Translations under genes and position numbers: made by a program
Part shown: piece after piece, positions 6,005 through 13,101 of the stretch
Position numbering within the stretch: the stretch's first letter is position 1
How the letters are laid out: each line of letters starts with the position of its first letter
NCBI GenBank assembly: GCA_964613615.1
Contig: CAZTIB010000254.1
Location: 1-16,272, forward strand
Direction: 5' to 3'
Length of the DNA stretch: 16,272 nucleotides
DNA from: J054 sp964613615
GTDB lineage: Bacteria; Pseudomonadota; Gammaproteobacteria; Steroidobacterales; GCA-2729495
The notes under the pieces: model-generated
Database searches by the model: none
The model's input: the letters and a program-made list of their open reading frames with translations, nothing else
Told to the model about the DNA's origin: nothing

Positions 6005-7102
6005 CTAAAACAGGATCCGCGAAAAGTCCGTATAAAACTGGTCGGTCGTCAATTTGCTGATCGTGGGTGGCTGCTGGTTCCCTGGCAATCCAACCAGGAA
6101 GAGCGGCTCTATCCGCGCGCCTAATGCAAATGCGCCAGGTACCTGCGTTGCTGCCGGGTTGCGCGCCATGACCTGCGATACCACGATGAAGTCGCCATCC
6201 TGCGGGATGTCCAGGGCATCGCGTGCCTCGGGCGTCATGCCCAAGTCGATCAGCAGATGCCTGAGTTGCGACCCACTGTTATTGATCTGCATGAATAACG
6301 CCACATCCCTGTCGTTTTCCAGCAAGCTCCGGATCGGCGCCGTCGCCAACACCGATGCCGTCGTCGCGTTGATCTCTGCATCGCTCATGGTGCGGAAGGC
6401 CAATGCGGTGACGTCAGGCGATTGCCGTTGCACGACGTAGAGCTGTGATACGGCGAGAGCACGCAAGCCGAAAGCCGTTACCAGGCAGGCCGCCACGATC
6501 ACGAGCCACACGGCGAGCACCCGGGCACGCGGTGCCGGCGTATGCTGCCGCGGGCCGCTGAACGGATTGAACATCGGCACTCGCGCCAGGTAGTCGTGCG
6601 TGGTGCTGCCGTAGCGCTCCTTGAGCGTCTCTTCTTCGTGCCGGGCGAGCATATAGTACAGGCCCAGCATCATCAGGTAGGTGGCCAGGATAAAAAACCG
6701 GGGCCACAACAGTAAAAAGCCGGCACCACCGATCATCAATAACAGGTACTGCGGGTGACGAATCCGTCCGTAGAGGCCGCCGCTCACCAACTGTTTCTTG
6801 ATGAATTTGCCGTAGTACAGCTGCACGGCGCAGGCGAAAAAGCCGACGATGCCAACCAGGGCGAGAATTGCGCCGAGCCAGTTGATCCCCCGAAACAGTG
6901 CGAGCCTCGTATGCGCCAGGTGCGGCAGGAAGAACTGCGGCAGCCAGGCTGTCGCTGCACTTTGTTCGAGGCCATGGAACAGCGGCGTGTACACACTGTA
7001 GAAATACGCCGCGAACGGAGTGACCATGATGATCATCTCCAGGGTGCTGGCTGCATAGAGCAGTATCGGGGCGATCCAGGGCCAGCGGCGGGCAGCAGTC
7101 AT
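6005..7102 (-). CDS. isoprenylcysteine-methyltransferase-like membrane protein with extra C-terminal region
   Basis: I chose the ATG at 7102 because GGAG lies seven bases upstream of it. The open frame reaches 7156, but the added 18 residues are not membrane-protein-like. The protein is 365 residues. Residues 1-180 contain about five hydrophobic segments and the phospholipid/isoprenylcysteine methyltransferase signature: GGLYGRIRHPQYL at 108-120 (SAM-binding R115 H116 P117), then EEE at 156-158, RYG, and DYLARVPMFNPF. Known relatives methylate a carboxylate, lipid headgroup or steroid-like substrate at the membrane. A further transmembrane segment at about 194-216 leads into roughly 150 residues with no recognised domain, rich in Asn, Thr and Pro. 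Typical members end soon after the signature, so this tail is unusual. Confidence 0.8.
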   Translation of the reverse strand: MTAARRWPWIAPILLYAASTLEMIIMVTPFAAYFYSVYTPLFHGLEQSAATAWLPQFFLPHLAHTRLALFRGINWLGAILALVGIVGFFACAVQLYYGKFIKKQLVSGGLYGRIRHPQYLLLMIGGAGFLLLWPRFFILATYLMMLGLYYMLARHEEETLKERYGSTTHDYLARVPMFNPFSGPRQHTPAPRARVLAVWLVIVAACLVTAFGLRALAVSQLYVVQRQSPDVTALAFRTMSDAEINATTASVLATAPIRSLLENDRDVALFMQINNSGSQLRHLLIDLGMTPEARDALDIPQDGDFIVVSQVMARNPAATQVPGAFALGARIEPLFLVGLPGNQQPPTISKLTTDQFYTDFSRILF

Positions 7103-7168
7103 CGTAAACTCCGGCTTTGTGCAGCAGTAACCGGTGCGTCGTCGGCATCGGCGCATTCAAAGAAATAT

Positions 7169-7212
7169 GGTACCGGGTTTATTTTCACGGTACGGAATTT
7201 AAGCCCGACGCC
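7169..7212 (+). repeat. 43-bp palindrome family, copy E
   Basis: It opens GGTACCGGGTTTATTTTC and closes GGAATTTAAGCCCGACGCC, with an ACGGTAC centre. It lies 19 bases after the stop at 7232 and 66 bases before the methyltransferase-like start at 7102, so it separates two minus-strand units. CAAAGAAATA at 7158-7167 flanks it, as it flanks copy C. Confidence 0.8.
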
Positions 7213-7231
7213 ATCTTCTTTGGTATTCAGG

Positions 7232-7477
7232 TCAACCCTGGAGCCGCTGGCCCATTTTTCGCATGAAATTGGCCATTATCAGCATGGCAATACCCATCGC
7301 AATGAGGGCGACCGCCAAGAGCCATGCGAGTATTTGCGGCTCGATCAGTACCGCCACCCCTAACATGATGAATACCAATCCGGGGACCATGAGCATCAAG
7401 CCGGACCGCGGTTTTTCCATCATTCCCTTGCAGGTCGCTGCCATCGGGCACATCGTCATTGGAGCCGTGTCTGCCAT
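7232..7477 (-). CDS. small two-helix membrane protein with Cys-containing N-terminus, 81 aa
   Basis: The ATG at 7477 has GGAGG about six bases upstream. The N-terminal 25 residues carry a Met- and Cys-rich patch, MTMCPMAATCKGMMEKP (C10 and C16, with Met at 7, 9, 12, 19 and 20). Two hydrophobic helices follow at about 26-45 and 48-70, joined by a turn IEPQ, and then a basic tail. The Cys/Met patch could bind copper or another thiophilic metal, but that is inference. I do not know a named family. It follows the AhpD-like gene by 34 bases on the same strand, so the two are probably one operon, opposite the persulfide dioxygenase gene. Confidence 0.85.
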   Translation of the reverse strand: MADTAPMTMCPMAATCKGMMEKPRSGLMLMVPGLVFIMLGVAVLIEPQILAWLLAVALIAMGIAMLIMANFMRKMGQRLQG

Positions 7478-7511
7478 GTCTGCCTCCGTTTACTCAATGA
7501 TCTCGCTCAGA

Positions 7512-7733
7512 TCAGTCTTCAATCGCCGTTTCGCCGAGAAGTTGACGGGCTTTCTTGCGTATTGCGTTCTCCGCCCCGCGGTTCACCATTAAGCCGACCC
7601 GCACTGCCGCAGTGACTTCGTCCCGATCAATTCCTAACTCGTCACATTTTGCCAAGTGGTAGTCCATACAGGGATGGCAATTGGCGGCCGCTGCGGCACC
7701 CATGGCCACAAGCTCTTTTGTGCGATTATCCAT
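7512..7733 (-). CDS. AhpD-like / carboxymuconolactone decarboxylase family protein, 73 aa
   Basis: I chose the ATG at 7733 because GGGAG lies about eight bases upstream and the protein then starts in the usual way for the family. The much longer open frame upstream has no family-like sequence. The core is CHPCMDYH (C19, C22, H26), matching the AhpD CxxC-xxx-H catalytic arrangement, set between helices (KELVAMGAAAAAN before it, and DEVTAAVRVGLMVNRGAENAIRKKARQLL after it). Such proteins are alkylhydroperoxidase or thiol-disulfide enzymes that usually work as oligomers in the cytoplasm. At 73 residues it is a minimal single unit, shorter than most. Its neighbours (Cys-rich membrane protein, divergent persulfide dioxygenase) suggest a thiol or sulfur redox role. 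Confidence 0.9.
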   Translation of the reverse strand: MDNRTKELVAMGAAAAANCHPCMDYHLAKCDELGIDRDEVTAAVRVGLMVNRGAENAIRKKARQLLGETAIED

Positions 7734-8030
7734 TCTTGGTCTCCCAACATCGCGGTTACACGAGGGAATCACATGTACCGGCTGATATCCGACCGGCACG
7801 ATTGCTTTTCTACCCCGCGGCAGGCTGGCGCACAATTGGGGAATCCCGATACTTGCGGAGCGCTTCAGATCATTGCCCGGCACCTTTATCGGGCAGAATA
7901 ATGGCGCGTTGCAGCAGCGGTATCGGGCGTGGCCGACAGCACTGGAGATGGCGCTGGGACACAGACTTTTTTGCAGTGAATAGCCGTCAGGCCTGATCAT
8001 GTTGATCCACCGGATGACTGGGGAGGCACC

Positions 8031-9104
8031 GTGACAGCGCTGATTTTTCGCCAGTTGCATGACCTGGCCTCGGGAACTTACAGCTACCTGCTCGGCGATC
8101 CTGCGACCGGCGAAGCAGTACTCATTGATCCCGTATTCGAGCAGGCGCGGCGTGACTCAGCGCTGCTGCGCGAGCTTGGCCTGAAGCTGGTCTGGACGAT
8201 CGACACGCATGTGCACGCCGATCACGTCACCGGCGCGTGGATGCTGAAGACGCTTGCCGGCAGCCGGATTGCCGTCGCCGCGGCTGCGCAGGCCGAGGGC
8301 ACTGGCCTGCCGCTGCATCACGGTGACCACGTGCACTTCGGTTCGCGCTGTCTGCAAGCGCGGGCCACGCCGGGGCATACCGATGGCTGCATGAGCTTCG
8401 TGCTCGACGATCACAGCATGATATTTACCGGCGATGCGTTGTTGATTCGTGGCGCGGGCCGCACCGACTTCCAGCAGGGCAATGCGCATACCTTGTATCG
8501 CTCGATTCACGAACAGATATTCACGCTGCCGGACGATTGCCTGATCTACCCTGCACACGACTACCGCGGCCTCACCTGCAGCAGCGTCGCCGAAGAAAAG
8601 GCCTTCAATCCGCGCATTGGCGCCGGGCGCAGCGAGCGCGACTTCGTCGGCTACATGGAGAACCTCGGGCTGTCGCATCCCAAGCAGATCGCCGTCGCGG
8701 TGCCGGCCAACCTGAAGTGTGGACACACCAGGCTCGCAGACCAGGCGCAGGCCCCGGAGTGGGCGCCGCTGCGTTACACCTACGCGGGGATCAACGAGGT
8801 CGACCCGTTATGGGTCGCCGACCATGCCGGTGAACTGCAGCTCATCGACGTTCGCGACAGCAGCGAGTACACGGGTGTGCTCGGGCATATCCCTTCTGCC
8901 ACCCTGATCCCGCTGGAACAGTTGAGCCAGCAGCTCGAGACCCTCGACAAAGAGACGCCGACCGTTGCCGTTTGCCGCTCAGGCGGCCGCTCGGCCCGGG
9001 CCGTCACCATGCTGGAGAAAGCGGGATTCAGCCAGGTTGCCAATCTCGCCGGCGGCATGATCAACTGGAACAATCACGGGCTGCCGGTTGTTAACCAGGC
9101 ATGA
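8031..9104 (+). CDS. persulfide dioxygenase-rhodanese fusion (ETHE1-like)
   Basis: The GTG start at 8031 has GGGGAGG a few bases upstream. Residues 1-240 are a metallo-beta-lactamase-fold domain of the ETHE1 type. THVHADH at 59-65 gives H60, H62, D64 and H65, with H116 in the TPGHT loop, D135 in FTGDALLIR and H176 in YPAHDY. ETHE1 relatives bind one iron and oxidise glutathione persulfide to sulfite and glutathione with O2. Residues about 255-357 are a rhodanese domain with active-site C315 in VCRSGGRS, which moves sulfane sulfur between thiols. Natural fusions of this kind exist in bacteria and work in sulfide detoxification or thiosulfate chemistry in the cytoplasm. The downstream nitroreductase follows closely. 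No complete promoter could be named in the 297-base divergent spacer. Confidence 0.95.
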   Translation: MTALIFRQLHDLASGTYSYLLGDPATGEAVLIDPVFEQARRDSALLRELGLKLVWTIDTHVHADHVTGAWMLKTLAGSRIAVAAAAQAEGTGLPLHHGDHVHFGSRCLQARATPGHTDGCMSFVLDDHSMIFTGDALLIRGAGRTDFQQGNAHTLYRSIHEQIFTLPDDCLIYPAHDYRGLTCSSVAEEKAFNPRIGAGRSERDFVGYMENLGLSHPKQIAVAVPANLKCGHTRLADQAQAPEWAPLRYTYAGINEVDPLWVADHAGELQLIDVRDSSEYTGVLGHIPSATLIPLEQLSQQLETLDKETPTVAVCRSGGRSARAVTMLEKAGFSQVANLAGGMINWNNHGLPVVNQA

Positions 9105-9130
9105 CCGAATCTCCGGTGCCGTCTACAACG

Positions 9131-9134
9131 AGGA
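9131..9134 (+). promoter_or_regulatory. ribosome binding site that decides the nitroreductase start
   Basis: AGGA, part of CGAGGAAAAA, lies eight bases before the ATG at 9143. The alternative ATG at 9101, overlapping the upstream stop, has no such site. Confidence 0.6.
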
Positions 9135-9142
9135 AAAACGCC

Positions 9143-9811
9143 ATGCACCTGAAACTAACGGCCGACCAGTTGCTCACGACCACACGTGCGGTGCGCAAGC
9201 GCCTGGACCTGGAAAAGCCGGTAGAACCAGAGGTGATCCGCGACTGCATCGACATTGCCTTGCAAGGACCCAGCGGCGGCAATACCCAGGGCTGGCGGTT
9301 CGTAGTGGTTTTCGACGCGGACAAACGCGCGGCGCTCGCCGACCTGTACCGCAAGGGCTGGGCGCAGTACAAAAAGGCACCCGGCTCGGTCTTCGATCTG
9401 CGCGACCGCGAGTCACCCGGACCAGGCCGCCAGCAGATGGTGCGCGTGGCGCGCTCCGCCGACTATCTTGCCGACCACCTTGAACGCGTGCCGGTACATG
9501 TGATCCCCTGCATCAAGGGGCGCGTTGAAGGCATGTCGGGGCCTGCCGCCAACGTTGGCCTCGCCAGCATCTATGGCTCGATCCTGCCGGCCACGTGGAG
9601 TTTCATGCTGGCCGCCCGCAACCGTGGCCTGGGCACCTGCTGGACCACGGTGCACCTGATGTACGAAGAAATAGCAGCTGACCTGCTGGGCATTCCCTAC
9701 GCGGAAGTCACCCAGGTGGCCCTGATTCCCACGGCCTATTCCATCGGCACCGAATTCCAGCCGGCGCAGCGCAGACCGCTCGACGATGTGCTGCACATTG
9801 ACGGTTGGTAG
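9143..9811 (+). CDS. nitroreductase-family FMN enzyme, 222 aa
   Basis: This is a nitroreductase fold with the usual N-terminal FMN-binding segment, TTTRAVRKRLD (residues 12-22), then the flavin loop QGPSGGNTQGWRFVVV (41-56) and the late loop GLGTCWTTVHL before the C-terminal strands. Such dimers use NAD(P)H and bound FMN to reduce nitro groups, quinones or enones. The substrate here is unknown. I prefer the ATG at 9143 for its ribosome binding site. An ATG at 9101 that overlaps the upstream stop in an ATGA would add 14 residues and give direct coupling. In either case it is co-transcribed with the persulfide dioxygenase-rhodanese gene. Palindromic copy F begins nine bases after its stop. Confidence 0.9.
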   Translation: MHLKLTADQLLTTTRAVRKRLDLEKPVEPEVIRDCIDIALQGPSGGNTQGWRFVVVFDADKRAALADLYRKGWAQYKKAPGSVFDLRDRESPGPGRQQMVRVARSADYLADHLERVPVHVIPCIKGRVEGMSGPAANVGLASIYGSILPATWSFMLAARNRGLGTCWTTVHLMYEEIAADLLGIPYAEVTQVALIPTAYSIGTEFQPAQRRPLDDVLHIDGW

Positions 9812-9820
9812 TGTAGAAAA

Positions 9821-9863
9821 GGCGCCGGTTTTATTTTTTCCGAAGGAAATTGATCCCGGCGCC
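9821..9863 (+). repeat. 43-bp palindrome family, copy F
   Basis: It opens GGCGCCGGTTTTATTTTTTC and closes GGAAATTGATCCCGGCGCC. The outer eight bases of each arm are perfect complements. It lies nine bases after the nitroreductase stop, so it is probably within that transcript. A REP doublet follows 28 bases later. Confidence 0.8.
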
Positions 9864-9891
9864 TCGATCGCTCACTCCATATTCTCTTTTC

Positions 9892-9975
9892 GGTGGGAGC
9901 GCCTTCAGCCGCGACTGGCATGCCGAAGGCACTGCTCTCTAATTGTCGATTGTCGCGGCTGAAGCCGCTCCCACC
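9892..9975. repeat. GTAG-type REP doublet (REPIN), copy 1
   Basis: Two REP units face each other about 36 bases apart. The left is GTGGGAGC followed by GCCTTCAGCCGCGA and the right is its near-complement, ending GCTCCCAC. Each unit is itself a small palindrome with a two-base loop. The tetranucleotide is GTGG instead of GTAG, and the opposite arm has the matching change. One left-arm base breaks the pairing. It lies between the convergent stops at 9811 and 10005. Confidence 0.9.
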
Positions 9976-10004
9976 GGGGAAATAACGGAGCCATAGCCTG
10001 GGTT

Positions 10005-11867
10005 TTACCAGCCGCCCCCTCCGCCGCCGCCACCGCCGCCACCCGACGAGCCGCCGCCCCCACTGCCGGAGGAAGAGCCGGGCGCGGTGGACGACGAGCT
10101 GATGGCCGAGGTCAGTGAATTGCTGACCGCCGTGGTGAAGCCGCTGAAGCTGCGAATCGGCCGCTGCCCGGCGTACCAGCCCGGCCGGTAGCCGGTGCCC
10201 TGTTCGGCAGACAGGCGCATGAACAGGCGCTCGAACTGCTCCGCCCAGGGTTGTTCCACGTCCAGCGCCACCGCGTAGGGCAGGTAGCGCTCGAACAGTT
10301 CCGGGGTTTTTGCCGGGCTAGGCCCCGCGATGCCTTCGATGCGCTGGAGGTCGTCGGCCTCGGCCACGGTGAGATACATCTTGAACCCGTCGAGCTGGTC
10401 CATGACCTTCCGGCCCGGCACGGTGGGCGCTTTCATCAGGTAGCTGAACCAGAAAAGCAGCGGCACCGCGAGCACCAACACGACAATCGCCAGCGGCGTG
10501 AATTCCGCCAGCACGGCAACCAGCAGCACGGTCAGCGCGGCAATCAGCAGCGCCGGCAGCAAGAGGCCGCCGTTGGTGAAGAAATAGATGCGCTGGTAGT
10601 ACTTTTTCAGCGCGGCCGCATGGGCCTTGATTGCGCCGCGCACGGTCTCGTGATTCTTGTTGGTCAGCACCAGGTATTCGCCCGACACAAACAGTTTCTT
10701 CAGCAATGCCTCTTCGCCCGGCCCCAGCGCGGGCAGGCCCGTTGCAGCGGCATTTTTCTGCAGCACGAAAGTGTCGTTGGCGGCGGCTTCCATGGCCTTC
10801 TCGGCCAGCTCCAGCAACGGGCCCAGGAGTTTTTTCTGCGTCGGCGACAGCTGGTCTATGGCCTGGTCGTACAATGAACCGCCGGTGGCTGCCCGCAACG
10901 CCTCGGTCAGGCCTTCGTGAATCGTGACATAGCCCTTCACTGCCAGGTTCAACACCGCGGCGGAAAAGGCCTGGTGGTCGTGGGACATCTCCTTTATATA
11001 GCGACACGCGCCGGGGGACAGCTGCGGCGGTGGGTCGTAGTGCGGAAACACCGGGCCGGCCTCGGGGTCCCGGCCATAGCGCGCCCACGCGAAGTACAAG
11101 TAGCCCGCCATCAGCGCCAGGCCGCAGAGCGCAATCAAGAGCCCGCCGTTGTCTGCCAGCAGGAAGCCCAGGCGATCCATCGCAGATGGTTCCGCCACCA
11201 CGCCCTTGGGCCAGCTCAACGCCACCGTCAGCCCTTCGTTCGGCCGCAGCGGCCTGGTGGTCGCGATGAAGGCTTCACCGTCGATGCCAACATTCGCCGT
11301 ATAGTCCTGGCCCTTGGCGCCGAAGGCCCCGGTGTAGCCCTCGATGGCCATGGCCGCCGGCGCCACACCGGCCGGCAGCCGGATGGTCGCGCTGGCCGCC
11401 TGGATCGGAAAACCCCAGCCGTTGCCGGTCACGTTCCAGTACAGCTCGTCGTAATCGTCGAAATATCCCAGCTGCCGATTGGTGCGATAGGTAATCGCGT
11501 ATTCGTAGTCACCGGGCGGAATGAACCGGTCGGCACTCCCGGCATACACCCGCACGCCGTTGGCACGTTTTTCGGTAAAGAACGGTTCGCTTCGCCGGTC
11601 CCGCGTAACCTCGAGCACCTGGAAATCCAGCTTGATCTGGTTGTTCAGGCGGTCCCGGTAATCCGTGGGGAAATCACGATAGATGCCGCGCCGGATCTGG
11701 TCGCCTTCGGCCCGCACGCGAATGGTTTCCGTCACCACCATGGAGCTGTCGGCCCGCACCTCGATGTCGCTGTGATATTTGAGAATTTCCTCGCGCGCGT
11801 GGGCGGCCGGCAGTACCAACAAGCAGGCAGCAAGCGCCGGCACTAAACTGCGCAGCCGGAACATCAC
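10005..11867 (-). CDS. DUF2207-family membrane protein with poly-glycine tail
   Basis: This 620-residue protein fits the DUF2207 family. It has a signal peptide (residues 1-24, cleavage near AHA) and an extracytoplasmic beta-rich region to about 225 (RGIYRDFP at 60-67, ITYRTN, YWNVTGNGWGFPI). A transmembrane helix follows at 241-261. A cytoplasmic region contains VLNLAVKGYVTI (306-317), two more helices lie at about 431-455 and 457-478, and GFKMYLTVAEADDLQRI is typical of the family. The last 30 residues are almost entirely Ser and Gly, ending in Trp, a tail common in this family. Its ATG overlaps the stop of lemA in an ATGA, the usual pairing. The molecular function is unknown. An envelope role together with LemA is likely. 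Confidence 0.92.
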   Translation of the reverse strand: MMFRLRSLVPALAACLLVLPAAHAREEILKYHSDIEVRADSSMVVTETIRVRAEGDQIRRGIYRDFPTDYRDRLNNQIKLDFQVLEVTRDRRSEPFFTEKRANGVRVYAGSADRFIPPGDYEYAITYRTNRQLGYFDDYDELYWNVTGNGWGFPIQAASATIRLPAGVAPAAMAIEGYTGAFGAKGQDYTANVGIDGEAFIATTRPLRPNEGLTVALSWPKGVVAEPSAMDRLGFLLADNGGLLIALCGLALMAGYLYFAWARYGRDPEAGPVFPHYDPPPQLSPGACRYIKEMSHDHQAFSAAVLNLAVKGYVTIHEGLTEALRAATGGSLYDQAIDQLSPTQKKLLGPLLELAEKAMEAAANDTFVLQKNAAATGLPALGPGEEALLKKLFVSGEYLVLTNKNHETVRGAIKAHAAALKKYYQRIYFFTNGGLLLPALLIAALTVLLVAVLAEFTPLAIVVLVLAVPLLFWFSYLMKAPTVPGRKVMDQLDGFKMYLTVAEADDLQRIEGIAGPSPAKTPELFERYLPYAVALDVEQPWAEQFERLFMRLSAEQGTGYRPGWYAGQRPIRSFSGFTTAVSNSLTSAISSSSTAPGSSSGSGGGGSSGGGGGGGGGGGW

Positions 11868-12403
11868 AGGCTGACCTGCGGCGCGGCGCGGTTGTCGGTG
11901 GCGAAAAACTCGGCGGGCTGAAACCGCAACAACCTCGCCACCGCGACATCCGGCACCGTCTCGATACGGGTGTTCAGTATCCGCACCGCACCGTTGTAGA
12001 AGCGGCGTGCATATTGCAGGTGGTCTTCGATCTCGACGAGCTCCGCCTGGAGCTCGAGGAAATTCTGGTTGGCTTTCAGATCGGGGTAAGCCTCGGCCAG
12101 CAGTATCAGCTTGTGCACCCCGGCCTCGAGTTGCTCTTCGAAGCCGGCCTTGTCAGCCAGGCGCCGGGCCGCCGTCGATTGGTTGCGCAGCTCCGTGACC
12201 GCCGCCAGGGTGGCCCGCTCGTGCGAAGCATAGGCTTTCACGGCCTCCACGAGGCGCGGCACCAGGTCATGCCGGCGGGTGAGCTGCACGTCGATGTCAC
12301 TCCAGGCCGCGCGCACGCGGTTACGGTCTCGAACCAGGCGGTTGAACAGGAAGATGCCCCAAACGATCAGGGCCAGGCCAACGATCAGTGCGACACCGGA
12401 CAT
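11864..12403 (-). CDS. lemA: LemA family protein
   Basis: This 179-residue protein has an N-terminal transmembrane helix (residues 3-20) and a long helical region. Family marks are NRVRAAWSDIDVQLTRRHDLVPRLVEAVKAYASHE (28-62) and, later, NQNFLELQAELVEIEDHLQYARRFYN. LemA proteins are anchored in the inner membrane with most of the chain outside it. Their biochemical role is unsettled. The common C-terminal FPSNLIA segment is replaced here by VARLLRFQPAEFF, a modest divergence. The gene leads a two-gene operon, with a four-base overlap into the DUF2207 gene. No clear ribosome binding site precedes the ATG at 12403. Confidence 0.93.
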   Translation of the reverse strand: MSGVALIVGLALIVWGIFLFNRLVRDRNRVRAAWSDIDVQLTRRHDLVPRLVEAVKAYASHERATLAAVTELRNQSTAARRLADKAGFEEQLEAGVHKLILLAEAYPDLKANQNFLELQAELVEIEDHLQYARRFYNGAVRILNTRIETVPDVAVARLLRFQPAEFFATDNRAAPQVSL

Positions 12404-12717
12404 GAGAGCGGACCCGCAACACGCAACAGCGACAAACTAGCAAAAACGGCAAGTCGCGGCTGCACACTCGCCCACAGGCGAAGACGCAGGCAAGCGAACG
12501 GCCCCCTGTACGACCCGCCTCAGCCACCGCTCTTAGACGCTCGATATCAGCACCGGAAAGGACCATCTAAGGCCGAAAACGAGCGTCAGCATGGGTCAAT
12601 CGGCATATAGATCAAGCAGTTGGCGTGGTCCGACCCCTTTATTCCTTTCGCGAGGGTAATACGGGTGCTACCTTGGGCCGGGTCCAGGTCCAGTAAGAAA
12701 AAGAAGAGGCAATTTCA
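12404..12717. other. divergent intergenic region with a possible degenerate palindrome
   Basis: This 314-base spacer separates lemA (minus) from the lipoprotein gene (plus) and should hold both promoters, but no convincing pair of -35 and -10 boxes stands out. The only structured part is the imperfect palindrome at 12627-12672. Open frames in it lack ribosome binding sites and family-like sequence. Confidence 0.55.
12627..12672. repeat. possible degenerate seventh copy of the 43-bp palindrome family
   Basis: The stretch opens GGTCCGACCCCTTTATTCC and closes GGGTAATACGGGTGCTACC around a TTTCGCGA centre. Size and layout match the family, but the sequence match is weak. Its minus strand shares an A-rich AAAGGAATA plus GGGGTCG block with the left side of copy C (AAAGAAATAGGGGTCG). 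Confidence 0.3.
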
Positions 12718-13101
12718 ATGAGACACGCCGGCATTACGATCCTTTTAGCGCTGCTCTGCACCGCGTGTGGCGACGGTGGAATCGATTCTTTCGAAGACGG
12801 TGTAGAGGCGCAGGCGGAGGTTATGCGAGAGATGGTCAGCGTGCTGGAAGGCGTCGACGACCAGGCTTCCGCTGATAAGGCTGCGGGCGAGATCGAGGCC
12901 CTGGGGACACGCCTGATGGACATTTCTGTTCAGCTCAGCGAGATGCCCCGGCCTTCAGCAGAAGAAATGCAGGCCATGGCGCAGAAGCAGTCGCAAGCGC
13001 AGCGCAAGTTTCAGCAAGAAGCGGCCGCGCAAATGATGAAGCTGGCGGAGTATGAATCGCTGGCGGACGCCTGGACCCGGGCCATGTCGAACATGAGGTG
13101 A
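12718..13101 (+). CDS. small putative lipoprotein, helical, 127 aa
   Basis: The ATG at 12718 has AGAGG about nine bases upstream. The N-terminus is a lipoprotein signal: MRH, a hydrophobic run (residues 5-13), then CTAC with probable lipidation at C17. The -3 position is Cys rather than the usual Leu, so the lipobox is imperfect. GDGGIDSF after it, with Asp at position +2, would favour inner-membrane retention by the E. coli rule. The rest is charged and Gln/Glu/Met-rich, with heptad-like spacing from about 25 to 115, so a coiled coil or helical bundle is likely. I do not recognise the family. Its stop overlaps the next gene's GTG in a GTGA, so the two are translationally coupled. Confidence 0.8.
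   Translation: MRHAGITILLALLCTACGDGGIDSFEDGVEAQAEVMREMVSVLEGVDDQASADKAAGEIEALGTRLMDISVQLSEMPRPSAEEMQAMAQKQSQAQRKFQQEAAAQMMKLAEYESLADAWTRAMSNMR

Noticed and set aside
7945..7980. Possible sigma-54 promoter (TGGGAC and TTTGCA) before the persulfide dioxygenase gene
   Set aside because: The GG and GC dinucleotides are 14 bases apart instead of the required 10.
7734..8060. N-terminal extension of the AhpD-like frame to 8060
   Set aside because: The extension crosses the divergent spacer and the start of the next gene. The ATG at 7733 has a ribosome binding site and gives the normal family N-terminus.
9892..9975. REP doublets as a CRISPR array
   Set aside because: Units are inverted pairs at scattered sites, not regularly spaced direct repeats, and there are no cas genes.
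10318..11846. Long frames of 208 to 309 aa on both strands within the DUF2207 gene
   Set aside because: They overlap a well-supported 620-aa gene, have no domain pattern and arise from high GC content.
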